Source: Pueraria montana var. lobata (lineage: Eukaryota > Streptophyta > Magnoliopsida > Fabales > Fabaceae). From it: a stretch of 64,000 bases of DNA. The stretch lies in NCBI GenBank assembly GCA_026413185.1, contig CM048651.1, positions 41,760,266-41,824,265 on the forward strand. Direction: 5' to 3'. Shown here piece by piece: positions 32,049 through 43,890 of the stretch (within the stretch, counting starts at the first letter, position 1; the number at the start of each line of letters is the position of its first letter). The notes under the pieces are model-generated. The model saw nothing but the letters and a program-made list of their open reading frames with translations. It was not told the DNA's origin and made no database searches. Position numbers and translations under genes: made by a program.

Positions 32049-33420
32049 ATTTTCCTGATGATGTTTCTGGTTTGCCTCCTGAAAGAGAAATAGAATTTAG
32101 TATAGATTTGATGCCTGGTACTAGACCAATTTCTATGCAACCATATAGGATGTCACCATTGGAATTAGCTAAGTTAAAGAAATAATTGGAAGAATTATTA
32201 GAAAAACAGTTTATAAGACCTAGTGTGTCACCATGGGGAGCCCCAGTATTATTAGTTTAAAAGAAAGATGGAGGATCTAGGTTATATGTAGATTATAGAC
32301 AATTAAATAAAGTAACTATAAAGAAGAAATATCTTTTACCTAGAATAGATGATTTAATGGATCAACTTAAAGCAGTAACAATTTTATCTAAAATAGATTT
32401 AAGGAATGGGTATCATCAAATTAGAGTTAGAAAGAAGGATATACCCAAGATTACTTTTAGGACTAGGTATGGGCATTATGAATATCAAGTGATGCCATTT
32501 GGAGTGACTAATGCTCCAGCAGTATTTATGAATTAGATGGATAATGTGTTTAGACCATACTTAGATCCTTTTGTAGTAATATTTATAGATGATATATTAA
32601 TATATTCTAAGCATAAAGAAGAACATGAAATTCATATTAGAATAACATTACAAACCCTAAAGGATAGAAAATTATATGCTAAATTGTCTAAGTGTGAATT
32701 TTGGTTGGAGGAAGTAAAATTTTTAGGACGTGTAATAAGTGTGGATCCTTCTAAGGTAGAAGCAGTTTTAGAATAGGAAAGGTCTAAGACAGTAACTGAG
32801 ATTAGTAGTTCTTAGGATTTGATGGATATTATAGAAGATTGATTGAAGATTTTCTAGGATAGTTGGACCCTTAATAGAATTTTATTTGGAGTAAGAGTTA
32901 TCAGAAAATTTTCCAAGAATTGAACCATAAATTGACTACCTCACTAGTTTTAGTTTTACCCAACCCAAATGAATCCTATGAGGTATACTCTGATGTTTCA
33001 TCTCTAGGGTTAGGATGTGTGTTGATGTAAAATAGGAAAGTTGTAGCTTATGCATCTAGGCAGTTGAAATCATATGAGAGAAATTATCCTACTCATGATT
33101 TGGAGTTAGCAGCTATAGTTTTTACTTTGAAGATTTGGAGACATTATTTATATGGATCTAGATTTAATGTATATAGTGACCATAAGAGTTTAAAATATTT
33201 GTTTGATTAAAAGGAATTGAATATGAGACAAAGAATATGGATGGAGTTTATTAAGGATTATGATTTTCAGTAATGTATCATTCAGGAAAAGCTAATGTAG
33301 TAGCAGATGCTATAACTAGGAAAATTGTACATAGGTCAACCATGATGATTAAAGAATTAGAATTAGTAGAACAATTTAGAGATTTGAATTTATGTACATT
33401 AGGAAAAGGATAAAAAGAAA
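32049..33420 (+). pseudogene. Reverse transcriptase and RNase H remnant of the gypsy pol
   Basis: The RT motifs are in order: PYRMSPLELAKLK, SPWGAPVLLV, LYVDYRQLNKVTI, SKIDLRNGYHQIRV, MPFGVTNAPAVFM, FVVIFIDDILIYSK (active site FIDD near 32580) and LSKCEFWLEEVKFLG. RNase H follows with YEVYSDVSSLGLGCVLM, LELAAIVF and SDHKSLKYLFD. Stops interrupt it at 32183, 32258, 32534, 32774, 33028 and 33208, and frameshifts follow 32790 and 33270. Several stops stand at Gln or Trp positions, as expected from C-to-T change on either strand. It cannot yield an active enzyme. Confidence 0.93.
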
Positions 33421-33945
33421 AATTCAATTAGGAATGATTATTATCACTAATGAATTTTTGAAAGAAATTAGGAAGAAACAAGATGTAGATGAATTTAAAA
33501 AAAAAAAAAGGATTAATAAGAACAGATAAAGTAAAAGGATTTAATTTAGGAATAGATGGAATTAGTAGATTTAAAAATAGAATTTGTATACCTAATAATC
33601 AAGAATTAAAGGAATTAATTTTGGAAGAAGGACACAAAAGTAAATTAAGTATTCACCTTGGAACTACAAAAATATATAAAATTTAAAGGAAATGTTTTGG
33701 TGGCCTAGGATGAAGAAAGATGTGGCAGAATATGTAGCTAGATGTTTAACGTGTCAGAAAGCTTTAGGAAGTAAATTATATCTTAGTTTAGTATAACACC
33801 CTAAGATTGATGGTCAAACAGAAAGGACTATTCAGACATTAGAAGATTTCTTAAGAGCCTATACCTTAGAAGAGAAAAATGAGAGAAAAATATCCTCAAT
33901 TGTTTGTATAATTGTATTAGAAATTTCGAGGACGAAATTTTTATT
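33421..33945 (+). pseudogene. Integrase remnant with most of the catalytic core deleted
   Basis: The zinc-binding part is seen (EGHKSKLSIHLGTTK, then WWPRMKKDV and CLTCQKA). It then jumps to LGSKLYLS, stop, HPKIDGQTERTIQTLEDFL, so the region that carries the first two catalytic Asp residues is gone; only the end with the Glu region remains. The chromodomain is not visible. Integration must have used another element's enzyme. Confidence 0.85.
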
Positions 33946-33958
33946 AGTGGGGGAGAAT
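33946..33958 (+). other. Polypurine tract of the gypsy element
   Basis: AGTGGGGGAGAAT ends at the base before the 3' LTR, and is preceded by GAGGACGAAATTT, the usual context upstream of the tract in this lineage. Confidence 0.85.
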
Positions 33959-36932
33959 TGTAACACCCTCATTTTTATTTTACTATTTATGAATATTTTT
34001 CTATAAATATTATAAGAAATTACGTACTGTATTTAGAGAATATTTTCTGTACATACTTTCATATTAAAAATTATACAGTTCTACTCAACAAAATTTTCTA
34101 AGTCTTTTGATACATTTGTTTAGGCCTAAATTTCTTGTTGACCGGACAGTTGTGTCAGACAGCTGTTCAGGATAAGATTTTCAATATAACATTTTGGATT
34201 AAACTGTACTCTAATAAATCAAGAATTTAATGTAGATTTAAAATATATACAGTTGAGAAATGAAATTACTTGTTGACTGGACAGTATGTCAGACAGCTGT
34301 CCAGGATAAATTTTCAAGTGTAAAATTTTGGACTAATCTGTAACTTAATAAAAAGGTAAGTGAATATAGATTAAAAATATATACAGTTAAAGAATTAAAA
34401 TGCTAATTCCGAATTGTTAGAATTTTCTGAAAGTTAGAACTTTGAGAAATTCTTACGAAAAAATTCTAAGGCGGAAAATTAAGAAAAAATTCGTATGACA
34501 TTTATAGAATTATCTAATAATTGTAATATACTTAGAATAATTATTAAAAATGTTTAACCAAGAAAAATTAAATTTAGAGTATTAACCAATCACAAGGTGA
34601 CAAATCAAAGTTTCTAGTGTAATTAAATTAAGCTAATTAGGCTTTGATTAAGAGATGATTAAGACACTACCCCAAGGTTTTTGATAGTGAGAAATCTAAT
34701 GGTGGTGTTAGTTTCTTCTAATTCAAATTAGTTTGTAAGATAATTAAAAAGTCCTAAAACCTTCTAGAAAGTCCACCATTGCCTACAATTTTTGACTAAT
34801 TAACAAGCAATTGGAAACTCACGTAGGGAACTTTCCTTGGTACGTCCAAGTGGCTGTGAAATTGGTGACTAAAGGGACTGCCAAAGGCCAGCAGCTGGAC
34901 GTGAGTGAACAATTGAATTTAGTGGAGAAAAATATTCTTTAAAAACATAAGAAACTAAGCACAAGAAAAAGTTACAAAAGCTAGCTTCTCAAAACTCAAA
35001 ACCGTGAGACTGCAGCTGCTGTCCCCTCCATTTCTTCTTCATCCTTTCTTCCCAAATCAAGAATTAAACCAACCAAAACCTCCCAAATTTCAATATGCCT
35101 TAGGCCAAAGAGAAGGAATTAGAAGAAAAACTCTAAAATTTCAAGAAGACAAGGAGAAAGGGAGAAAAGAGATTCAAGGGTTTCTCCATCAAACTAAGGA
35201 TTTTAGGTAAGGGAAGCTTCCTTGTGATTTATATTTTCAGTTTAAGTGTGGTTGAGAGTTAGGGGGCTCAATCACATATAGCATGCCTGCCCCTTTTGCT
35301 GTTTATGTTGAGTTGATTGGTGGTTGAATTTAAAATTGATGAAAAATGGGTATTTGATTCTCCTGGCAGTGGCTGTGTGAGTGTGTATGGACTGATTGTT
35401 TTTGTTTTTGATTCTCTAAATTACTTGGAAAGGCTCCTAAAACAAAGGAGACCATGCCCAAATTTTCTTGAAATTATTTGATAAGCTTTGCATGTGAAAA
35501 TCAAACCACAAAACAAAGTGGCAGTGGCTGTTAGGTTCGTCTGGCCATTGGAGATGGCGGGTACTGAGATGCCGTATCTAAGAATGTAAGGATCATGGCA
35601 TTTAATTTCATTTTAGACCATTTGGAATGTAGAAAAACATGTTGTTAGGTTTAGATTCAAGATTTGATCAAGAGCCATAAAAAGATTAAATTGATTTATA
35701 TAATTGATATTAGAAGCTTGAAATAATTGTTTGGAATCATGTTTGATTGATTGGATGATGTGTTTTGATGGATTGAAATTGATTGGTTGGTTTGTTGTTG
35801 GATTGAAATTGCTTGATTTGGCTTGATTGTGTTGTGAATGATGTTGGAAATTGTTGAATGTTTATATTTTTGTAGGTGATTATTTAAAATTACTTATTTA
35901 ATTGTGATTATTAACATATTGCATATGCATGAGTCTTTTTGGGGGTTTTACAAAGATTCAAGTGAAAAATAATTGATGTTGGCTAACCGGGACTGCGGTA
36001 GCCATGAAAAGAAAGAAAAGAAAAGAAAAGAAAGAAAAGAAAGATTAAATGTTGACTAACCGAGACTGCGGTAGTCATGAGAAACAAGTTGATATATGAG
36101 AAATGATTTAGTTGACTAACCGGGACTGCGGTAGTCATGTGAAATGAAAATGATTGAGAAATGATTTTGTTGACTAACCGGGACTGCGGTAGTCATGTGA
36201 AAGGAATATGATTTGAGAATTGAATCTTTGGGGTGAGCAGAATAAGTTAGACAGGGCTGTATAGTCTGTGATTATATAGTCTGTGGGGTGAAGGATATTG
36301 GCAATTCCACATGTGGCTGGAAACTGGACTGAGTTGCGGTCGTGGTGGCCTTCCGGGTATCCTGACCTCCTAATTCTGTCTAGTTTATTCGCGTTTAGTA
36401 GGGGCTGATAGCTGAATTACATGAGGTAATGGTAGGCCAGTTACTTACTAAACACTCAAAGGGGAAGTCTCCATGGAGCAGGGTCAAAATGATTTTGAGT
36501 CAAAAAAAAAATGAGTTTGAGTAAAAAAAAAACTGCATTTGCATAAATCATATTGCATTTAATTATATGTGTAACTAATTAATTTGTTATGATATGAATT
36601 TGTTTGAAATTGTTTTAATTGTATGAGAAATTAAATGCCTGATCCGGTAATGCTGTCTCTAGATTCTAGGGGAGTGTGAATTGCAGGTATTTTGAAGATT
36701 AATTAGAAGTTAAAGATGCAGATATTTTCCAGAGCTATAGGAATGGGTGTTTTTGGCTTTAGATACTTTTGTATTAATTAGAAATTAATTGGTAGTAGCA
36801 TTTTCTGTAAATTTTAATGATGTAAATTACAGAACATATTTTAGATTGTAAGAGAACGTATCAGAACTTTGAAATAAATATATAAAATAAATTAAATAGT
36901 TAAATTATGTTTTATAAGAAAAGGGGGTTACA
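33959..36932 (+). repeat. 3' LTR of the gypsy element
   Basis: It has the same length as the 5' LTR and the same sequence apart from one base seen. It is followed by the second GGAAT copy and then by the TNL 3' flank CCTGTAAGAAGC. Confidence 0.93.
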
Positions 36933-36937
36933 GGAAT

Positions 36938-37485
36938 CCTGTAAGAAGCAAATTAAATGCGTAATGATCCACTGTAGAATGTTTGCATTGCTGTTTGACA
37001 AGGGATGCTGCTAACAAGTGGTGTCTAATCAGTTTATAATAAGATTATAAGATGAAGTGTGTCTACCAAAACAGCAAGGTACAAAAATATAATATATTCA
37101 AAAGGTTAAATTGACCGAGCATAATTGCTAAATCGTATATCAATTCATGTGAATTTTATTAAATTGTATATAGATATAATGTTGTAAAACTAGGATATAA
37201 TATTTTGTCAGTGTAGTTATTTATAGGATTTGTCACTTTGTAATGTGATATGAGATTATATCTATGACAAATACACGCCTAGATGAAAAACAAATGCAGA
37301 AATCATCTCGGATCAACATTTAAAACATTATAAAGTTTCTATTTTTGAAACATTAAAATGATTAGTCTTAATATTATAATTTAAGGGTTAAATTATTATT
37401 TATTAGTCACAGGATCAAATCAATTTTTGATTTGTCTATTTCAGTGTCTCCCAACATGTTTTTTTCGCCTCTGAGTTTCCAGGTC
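36938..37485 (+). other. TNL relic A 3' flank, right part
   Basis: It resumes the sequence interrupted at 27769 and matches 15894-16385 and 16730-16780, without the LINE and SINE found there. Homology ends near 37480, where the copia relic begins. Confidence 0.8.
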
Positions 37486-38336
37486 TATAGATATCAGCAT
37501 AGACTAGTAGAAATCGTTAACTTTTCTTTGGTATTGCTTGTTGGTGTTGCGCATTCTTTGTTTGTCAAATTGCTTTGAATCTCATCAATAGTTAAGGTGG
37601 CTATATTATTGGAGTCTTTTGTTGAACACACATAATCAAACCTTGGAATCATTAATCTTAGAATTTTTTTAAACAATCATAATTCACTCCATCTTCTAAC
37701 CATGCACCTTCATGTTTCATCTTAAATACTCATCAATAGTTTCTCCTTCCTTCATTCTAAGGATCTCAAGCTCTCTCATGTTTAACCTTAGTAAATCCTT
37801 CATATTTTAGTCTAATAAAGTTCCATATGTATTTTGTCGTCTCCTTGTTGAGAATGGTCTTCCATGATAGTTCTATCTATTGCTTGAAATAAATAGGTTT
37901 TCACCTTTAAATCTTTTAACCTACCTTCTTTGATGATCCTCCATTGTACTTAGTTGGTTCTGCTCCTTCTACTACTGTAGATATCTCATTCTCCACTAAA
38001 CTCCAAACTCCTTTGACTAAAGGAGATTTTCCATAAGCCTGGCCTAATGATCATAATAACCATCAAACCTAGAAATTGCTAGTTGAACAAAGTTGTTGCT
38101 TTGCTATGTCTGTCTCTGTCTAGTAAGAAATTTACTATTTTTTAACACTCTCAATCAGTCTCCTTATTGGGATTCTTATACCACTTTGTTAAAAGCGTAC
38201 TTCACTTTTGTTAAAAACACAAGTTAAACATGTTTTATTTCTAAGAGATTGATGCACACTTGTTTGAATAACAAACATTGAATTTTATACTAATCTTTAC
38301 AAAGAAAACTGAAAAAACAATAGTACAACACTAACA
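37486..38336 (-). mobile_element. Ty1-copia relic with 150-bp LTR and gag only
   Basis: On the minus strand the LTR is 38336-38187 (TGTTAGTG...TTTAACA), followed by a worn primer site (TGGTATAAGA near 38183) and then gag remnants: NNFVQLAISRFDGYYDH, LMENLL, VKTYLFQAIDRTI and, in the frame 37676-37494, ILRLMIPRFDYVCSTK and NNIATLTIDEIQSNL. Several stops and shifts break gag. Everything after gag is lost; the left edge joins the TNL 3' flank directly. It is a different copia family from the relics at 39480 and 52064. Confidence 0.82.
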
Positions 38337-38450
38337 CCAAATTTTACATGTCCTAACGTGGTGAGCAGTTTAGGAATACTTCAATCACTAATACCCATTA
38401 CCACTTTATTCTATCAACTAGAGATTCATTAACAGAATAAAAAAAAAAAG
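38337..38450 (+). other. Conserved 5' flank of TNL relic B
   Basis: It matches 19719-19830 before TNL relic A. This marks where a second TNL once started, about 4.3 kb before the surviving LRR exons. No TIR or NB-ARC exon of relic B is visible. Confidence 0.6.
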
Positions 38451-39479
38451 TAAAACAGAAAAAATAAAATGCTTCAACAAGGTACCTTCTTTCTGGCCCA
38501 GTGATCATTGAAAGCCCTGGTCCCAAGACTAAACTGAAACCTAATAGGCCCAATCGAACCACATATTAATCATTAAATAAAAAATATAAGATTTTAAAAT
38601 TAATTAAAAAACTAAAATAATAATTACCCAAAAATACATTTTTATCCATAAAATAAAATTAAAATTTATATAAAATATCATATAAGCATCTTTATTTTTA
38701 TCAATTTATATTTATCAACTACTTCACTATATAATTTTACTAAACACTTATAATCAAGAAACTAACTTAGTAGCTTTAAATTAACAATTTTAATCTACTA
38801 ATTAATTTTCAACTTTCAATTATTTTTTTAAGTTTCAATTAGCTTATCAACTACTTTAACCCAGATATAACTTTTTTTTTTAACTCATTAACCAAATATA
38901 ACTTTAGTAAACCGTAATCCCATTATAAATTATTGTTGATACTTGCAATATAGCTTTAGGGTTATTATAAAGATACACTTTTTTCTTTTATCTCATTTTC
39001 TTACTACCTCTTTCTTCCTTTCTTATTATATTTTTATATTATTTGTTACATTTATCATTTTTTTCTACTTTTAATTTTTTCTTTCTTCTTCCATCCCAAT
39101 CCACCCATTTTGGGTGGACATTTGTTTACTATTTTCCATACTTCATTATAGAATGAAAACAATTTTCGAATCCATAACAAGAGCAATTCGATTTGAAATG
39201 GGAAAAGAAAAAAAATAATATTTGAATATTCCATTATTTTAAACATCCTATATCTTCCCTCCAACACATCTTATATCACTCATGGTACATATATTTTTCT
39301 TTCTATTTTTGGTTTCTCACTAAGTGTTGAATAATATTTTGAGTGTTTAAGTATATTTTTCTGAAAAGAAAAATCTACATTCTGCACAAACTACTGTTCT
39401 TACTTTCTTTCCGTGTAATGATTAAAACTTTTTACACCATGATAATTTTAACAATTTACCAGAAAAGAAAAAACAATCA
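38451..39479 (+). other. AT-rich spacer
   Basis: I see no supportable gene or element boundary. It stands where TIR and NB-ARC exons of relic B would be expected. Confidence 0.45.
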
Positions 39480-40000
39480 TTTTTCAGAAGTTTAAACATT
39501 TTATAGTCTCCCCTCTGCGTTTATGAAGCTTATACACCTGATCTTCACTTCCTTTCATAACAAAACCTTCAGGCTGAGCTACATAAATTTCTTCAGTCAA
39601 GTTCCCATTTAAGAATGCAGATTTGACATCTAAATGCCAAATTTTCCATTTCATTTGAGCTGCCTAAGCTACAAGAATGCGAATAGTATCCATTCTTGCA
39701 ACTAGAGCAAATGTTTCTGCATAATCAATTCCTAGTTGTTGAGCATAGCCTTTAACAACAAGTCTAGCCTTGTATTTGTTGATAGATCCATTAGGATTCA
39801 GCTTCACCTTATAGACCCACTTAACTCTAATAGCATTTTTGTCCTCTGGTTTGTCAACCAGCTTCCATGTCTTGTTGTCTTCAATGGTGGTGATCTCCTC
39901 CTTCATTGCTTGGTTCCATTCTTCAACCTTACTAGCTTCTTCAAAGCTGTTAGGTTCAACTACAACAACAATACATCTATGATAAATTCCTGAAAGAGGT
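39480..40000 (-). pseudogene. RT N-terminal remnant, copia relic 1
   Basis: The frame 39906-39664 reads NKTWKLVDKPEDKNAIRVKW, then KARLVVKGYAQQLGIDYAET and ALVARMDTIRIL. After a stop it continues with DVKSAFLNGNLTEEIYVAQP. The YVDD active site and everything after are missing. Confidence 0.85.
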
Positions 40001-40099
40001 ATAGTGCCTTGACAGCAAAATCATGATCAACCTCTTCTTCTTGATCTTCATCGGTGCTCTCCAAAGAAGGTAAACTACATGCCTTTCCATTTGAGAAGT

Positions 40100-40990
40100 C
40101 TCCTAATTCCAAAAGGAATATTCATCCACCTTCACGTCTCTACTGATAAAAACTTTGCATGAATCAATTCCATAGACTTTATAGCCCTTAGCTTTTGAGC
40201 TCTAGCCTATTAAAATTCCTTTTTCAGCTTTTTCATCCAATTTGCTTCTTTTCACATCTGGTACATGACAGTAACAAGGTGAACCAAACCCTTTTAGATG
40301 TCTAATGGATGGTTTAATTCCTCCCTTGGCTTCAATGGATGTCATTCCTTCTACTGCTCTTGTAGGAAGTTTATTTTGGAGGTAGACAACTGTGTTTACA
40401 GCTTCTGCCAAAAAAGACTTTGGCATTTTCTTCTAAAAAATCATGCATCTAGCCATCTCAAGGACTGGTCTATTTTTCCTCTCTGCCACTCCATTTTGTT
40501 GGGGTGAAAAGCTCACTGTAAGATGGCTCTTAACTCCCAAATCTTCACAAAATGCATTAAATTCAGCAGAGGTATACTCCTTCCCGTTGTCGGTTATGAG
40601 TTTCTTCAAACGACAACCACTTTCAGCTTCAACAAGGGCTTTAAACTTAAAAACAAACAAAAAACTTCAAATTTCTGTTTAAGAAAGTAAACCCAAGTCA
40701 TTCTTGTAAAATCATATATGAAGAGAATAAAATACTTGTTGCCATTGAGTGAAGTAGTTTTCATAGGTCCACAAACATCAGAGTGCACTAACTCAAGCTT
40801 TTCACTTGCTCTCCATTTAGATGAACTTGGAAAAGGAAATCTATGTTGCTTACCAAGTTGACAACCTTCACATACTTCTGAAATAACTTGAATATTTGGC
40901 AAATATTTGACTAACTCATGCTTTTGAGCAAACTGAATGGATCCCAAACTAAAGTGACCAAACCTCTTGTGCCATAACTTAGAGTCAAGT
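40100..40990 (-). pseudogene. Integrase remnant, copia relic 1
   Basis: The pieces CEGCQLGKQHRFPF, LELVHSDVCGPMKT, LITDNGKEYTSAEFN, SFSPQQNGVAERKNRPVLEM and YLQNKLPTRAV give zinc and D,D,E regions in order. The frame is broken near 40650 and 40430, whereas copia relic 2 keeps one open frame of 249 codons here. Confidence 0.87.
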
Positions 40991-41059
40991 TCAGTCTTGC
41001 TAACATTGCACTTATGTTCAGAAATTAAATTCTAATTAATAGGAAAACTTTTTTTTTTT

Positions 41060-41400
41060 TCATTTCTATTTCAATAATTCATGACCATCAACATCAGTAA
41101 CTACACAACTTTTTTCTTTAAATTGCAAGCCATAACGATTTTGCATCATTTGACCTATACTCAACAGGTTTTGATCAAGTTCAGGCACTAAAAGAACATC
41201 AGAAATATGCTCGATACCTGTTGCAGTATGAATTCCCATAACTCCTTTACCAGTCATGGCAAGTTTGTCTCCATTTCCAATCTTTACTGATCCTAAAGCG
41301 GATTTCAGCTCAGAAAAGAATTATGGTCTGCTTGTCATGTGTTGAGTGCAACCACTGTCAATAAACCATGTATTTTCATCCTCCAAACTCCTTGTAGTCT
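41060..41400 (-). pseudogene. Protease remnant, copia relic 1
   Basis: WFIDSGCTQHMTS carries the catalytic DSG. A stop follows after the next few residues, and the frame then resumes with IGNGDKLAMTGKGVMGIHTA and VPELDQNLLSIGQMM. Confidence 0.82.
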
Positions 41401-41479
41401 TGGCCATGAATAATAGATCTTCATCATTTTCAGCTTCAATGACATTTGCCTTTTGAGTGGTCTGATTTTGCTGTTGGTT

Positions 41480-42350
41480 GTTTCAGCCTACAGAACCTCT
41501 CTATGTGGCCATTTTGTTTGCAGTATCTGCATTGAATAGGTGGTGGTGACTTCCCTTTGTACCAGCAATCACTCTCCTTATGGCTGGTTCTCTTGCAAAT
41601 CCCACACTTTGGAAAATTTTCTCTTCTCTTTGAATCATTTCCAGAGTGTTCTCCAACATATTTCTTCTATCATTTTGCTACTACAACCTTCCCTTTGTGT
41701 TTGACTTGTAAAGCACTTTCTGTTGCCTCCTCCTGTCTGAGAATCCTCCGCTGTTCTTGAGCTTAAAGAGCATTTATAAGCTCTGTCAAGCTTATCTTGG
41801 AGAGATCCTTTGACTCTTCAAGTGAAGAAATCTTGGATTTAAACCTCTCGGGTAAGACAACAAAGACTTTCTCAACTATTCTGCTGTCTGGAAATTTCTC
41901 CCCCACCAATCTAATCTAATTCACAACCTTCGTCAATCTAGTAATGAAATCTTTGATGTTTTCAGCCTCATTCATCTTCAAGGCTTCAAACTCTTTTTTG
42001 AGGTTGAGAACTTGCATTTGCTTAGTCCTCTCATTTCCAAAAAAAAACTCCTCTTCAAGCTTCTCCCAAACTTCCTTTGCTGTATCCAAGTTTGAGATTC
42101 TAATAAAAAAATCATCATCCACAGCTGAATGCAAGATGGTAAGAGCCTTTGCTCTTTTGCCAACTTGCTCATTGTGAACTCTCATCTGAGCAACAGGGGG
42201 ATTTTCTTCCAAAGCTAGTGGTTCAGCTGTCTCCACTACTTCCCAAAGACCATAAGATTTCAACTAAGCTCTCATCTTTACAGCCTAAATTTCGTAGTTC
42301 TTTCCTGTGAATATAGGAGGTGCTGGTAGTGAGACATTGTTGGAAGCCAT
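41480..42350 (-). pseudogene. Gag remnant, copia relic 1
   Basis: It starts MASNNVSLPAPPIFTGKNYE, which is followed at once by a stop, and continues with LKSYGLWEVVE, LTILHSAVDDDFFIRISNLD, AKEVWEKLEEEF and EALKMNEAENIKDFITRL. Two zinc knuckles lie near 41610-41500 (CGICKRTSHKESDC and CRYCKQNGHIERFC). Confidence 0.87.
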
Positions 42351-42462
42351 TTAGAAGGTTAGGTATTCTAAAAACAGATTGGGTTTTTGGTTTTCTCTCC
42401 TCTCTATTTTATGGTTTTCTCTCTTATCTCGGGTTCTCTCACAGTCCCTCAAGATCAAATAA

Positions 42463-42475
42463 GCTTTAGATACCA
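42463..42475 (-). other. Primer-binding site variant, copia relic 1
   Basis: The minus strand reads TGGTATCTAAAGC, close to the Met-tRNA site TGGTATCAGAGC, placed two bases inside the LTR end. Confidence 0.7.
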
Positions 42476-42477
42476 AT

Positions 42478-42779
42478 TGTTGGCACAAGAAGTTCTTAGG
42501 AAATCAGAAACGTAAATCAGATTTCATTCATACAGCAGAATGCTATTTTCTTATACATATATCTGGTTACAAAAAATAGAACAGTAGCTCTGCTACTACC
42601 TATCAGATTAATGAGCCAGCTGGCCATCTTAATTACAAGGCTTAAAACACACTCCAAAGGTACAAGTCAACACACTAAGTCTGAAAACACAACAACTGTA
42701 CTACATAAAGCATAAAAATAAATACATATCATAAAATTTAGCAAAGTACGTCAAAAATTCAGTAGCATTAACAGAGACA
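42478..42779 (-). repeat. 5' LTR of copia relic 1 (302 bp)
   Basis: Borders TG...CA are fixed on the inner side by the primer site and on the outer side by the abrupt start of LRR coding sequence at 42780. Confidence 0.72.
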
Positions 42780-43890
42780 TTGAAGAAGATGGAAAACCTT
42801 AAAATACTGGTGGTAAAAAATGCTCACTTTTCTAAAGGACTTAGTGCTTTCCCAAAAAGCTTAAAAGTGCTAAAATGGTGTGGATATCCTGTATCATCAC
42901 TACCTGCTCAGTTTTATCCAAAGAAACTTGTCATATTGGACTTGTCTCTGAGTGTCTTTACATTCAAGAATCAACTGAACATGGTATTACAGTAGCTAAC
43001 TATCTTGATGTTTATTTGGTCATGTATATTGACAAGTCCATTTGAAAATTCATAAATTAGTTACTCAGACATTTTTTGATTTTGCAAAAATTTAAGTCTA
43101 TGACAAAGATGAAGTTAACTGGTTGTGAATTACTAAAAGAAGTACCTGACATGTCTCGAACACCAAATTTGAAAAAACTGCATCTTGATAATAGCAAAAA
43201 TTTAGTTGAAGTTCATGATTCCATTGGGTTCCTTGATAAACTTGAATGTTTGAACCTTAATCAATGCGCCATTCTTAGGGTTCTTCTTCGTGGCATGAAC
43301 TTAACTTCTCTTAAAACATTGTCCCTTAGGAATTGCACAAGCCTCATGAGTTTTCCAGAAATTTTAGGGAAGATGGAAAACATACGAATCCTTGATTTGG
43401 TTTATAGTGGCATAAGTGGCTTGCCTTTTTCAATTGGAAATCTTGTTGGGCTCACAATCCTAACTGTGAACAGATGCAATGGGCTACTTGAACTACCCAG
43501 TAGTGCTTTTATGCAGCCAAAAGTTGGGAACTTGGAAGTTAACTATTGTGAATGACTTGCACAGATACAAAATAGGGAAGGTCAAGGTCAAGAAACAATG
43601 TCTTCAAGTGTTAAGGAGGCTAGTTTTAGCTATTGTTATCTGACAGATAAATTTCTTGCTACACTTCTTCCTTCCTTCCGCAATGTGACATATTTACGCC
43701 TTGATTGGAGCAATATCACAATCCTTCCATCATCCATCAGTGCCTGTCTCTCCTTGAACCACCTTCATTTGAATGAATGCAAGGAGCTTCGAGAAATCAG
43801 AGGCCTGCCACCAAACATAAAACATCTTTTTACTATCAACTGCACATTGTTGACTTATGAGTCAAAGGAAATGTTGCTGAATCAGGTATC
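42780..43890 (+). pseudogene. LRR exons of TNL relic B
   Basis: The first exon (42780-42992) reads KKMENLKILVVKNAHFSKG, FPKSLKVLKWCGYPVSSLP and KKLVILDLS. After an intron the second (43076-43555) reads LTGCELLKEVPDMSRTPNLK, FLDKLECLNLNQC and FPEILGKMENIRILDLVYSG, and TGA at 43553-43555 interrupts it. The same frame then continues through GQETMSSSVKEASF and NVTYLRLDWSNITILPSSI to about 43887. These are the leucine-rich repeats of a TNL receptor, which recognise pathogen effectors. Apart from that one stop the LRR frame is open over about 800 bases, so decay of this part is recent. TIR and NB-ARC are gone or displaced. Confidence 0.88.

Larger units (their letters stand above)
27770..36932 (+). 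mobile_element. Ty3-gypsy element with near-identical 2974-bp LTRs, decayed pol
   Basis: LTRs at 27770-30743 and 33959-36932 are both 2974 bp with TG...CA ends, and the 5-base duplications GGAAT lie at 27765-27769 and 36933-36937. A Met-tRNA primer site follows the first LTR and a polypurine tract precedes the second. The internal part is only 3215 bases, with remnants of protease, RT, RNase H and integrase that resemble the Tekay/Del chromovirus lineage. The paralogous site at 15889-15893 (one copy of GGAAT) is empty. Gag is not recognisable beyond a short leader frame. Confidence 0.95.
39480..42779 (-). mobile_element. Ty1-copia relic 1, 3' truncated, inserted at the start of an LRR exon
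   Basis: On the minus strand: LTR of 302 bp (42779-42478, TGTCTCTG...CCAACA), a primer site variant TGGTATCTAAAGC, gag with two zinc knuckles, protease, integrase and the N-terminal half of RT. RT breaks off at about 39480 and no 3' LTR is found. The LTR ends exactly where the LRR exon of TNL relic B starts with KKMENLKIL, so insertion hit that exon; the neighbouring five bases are TTGAA. Several stops and shifts show it is dead. 39980-42350 is nearly the same as 52064-53479 plus 63284-64000. Confidence 0.88.
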
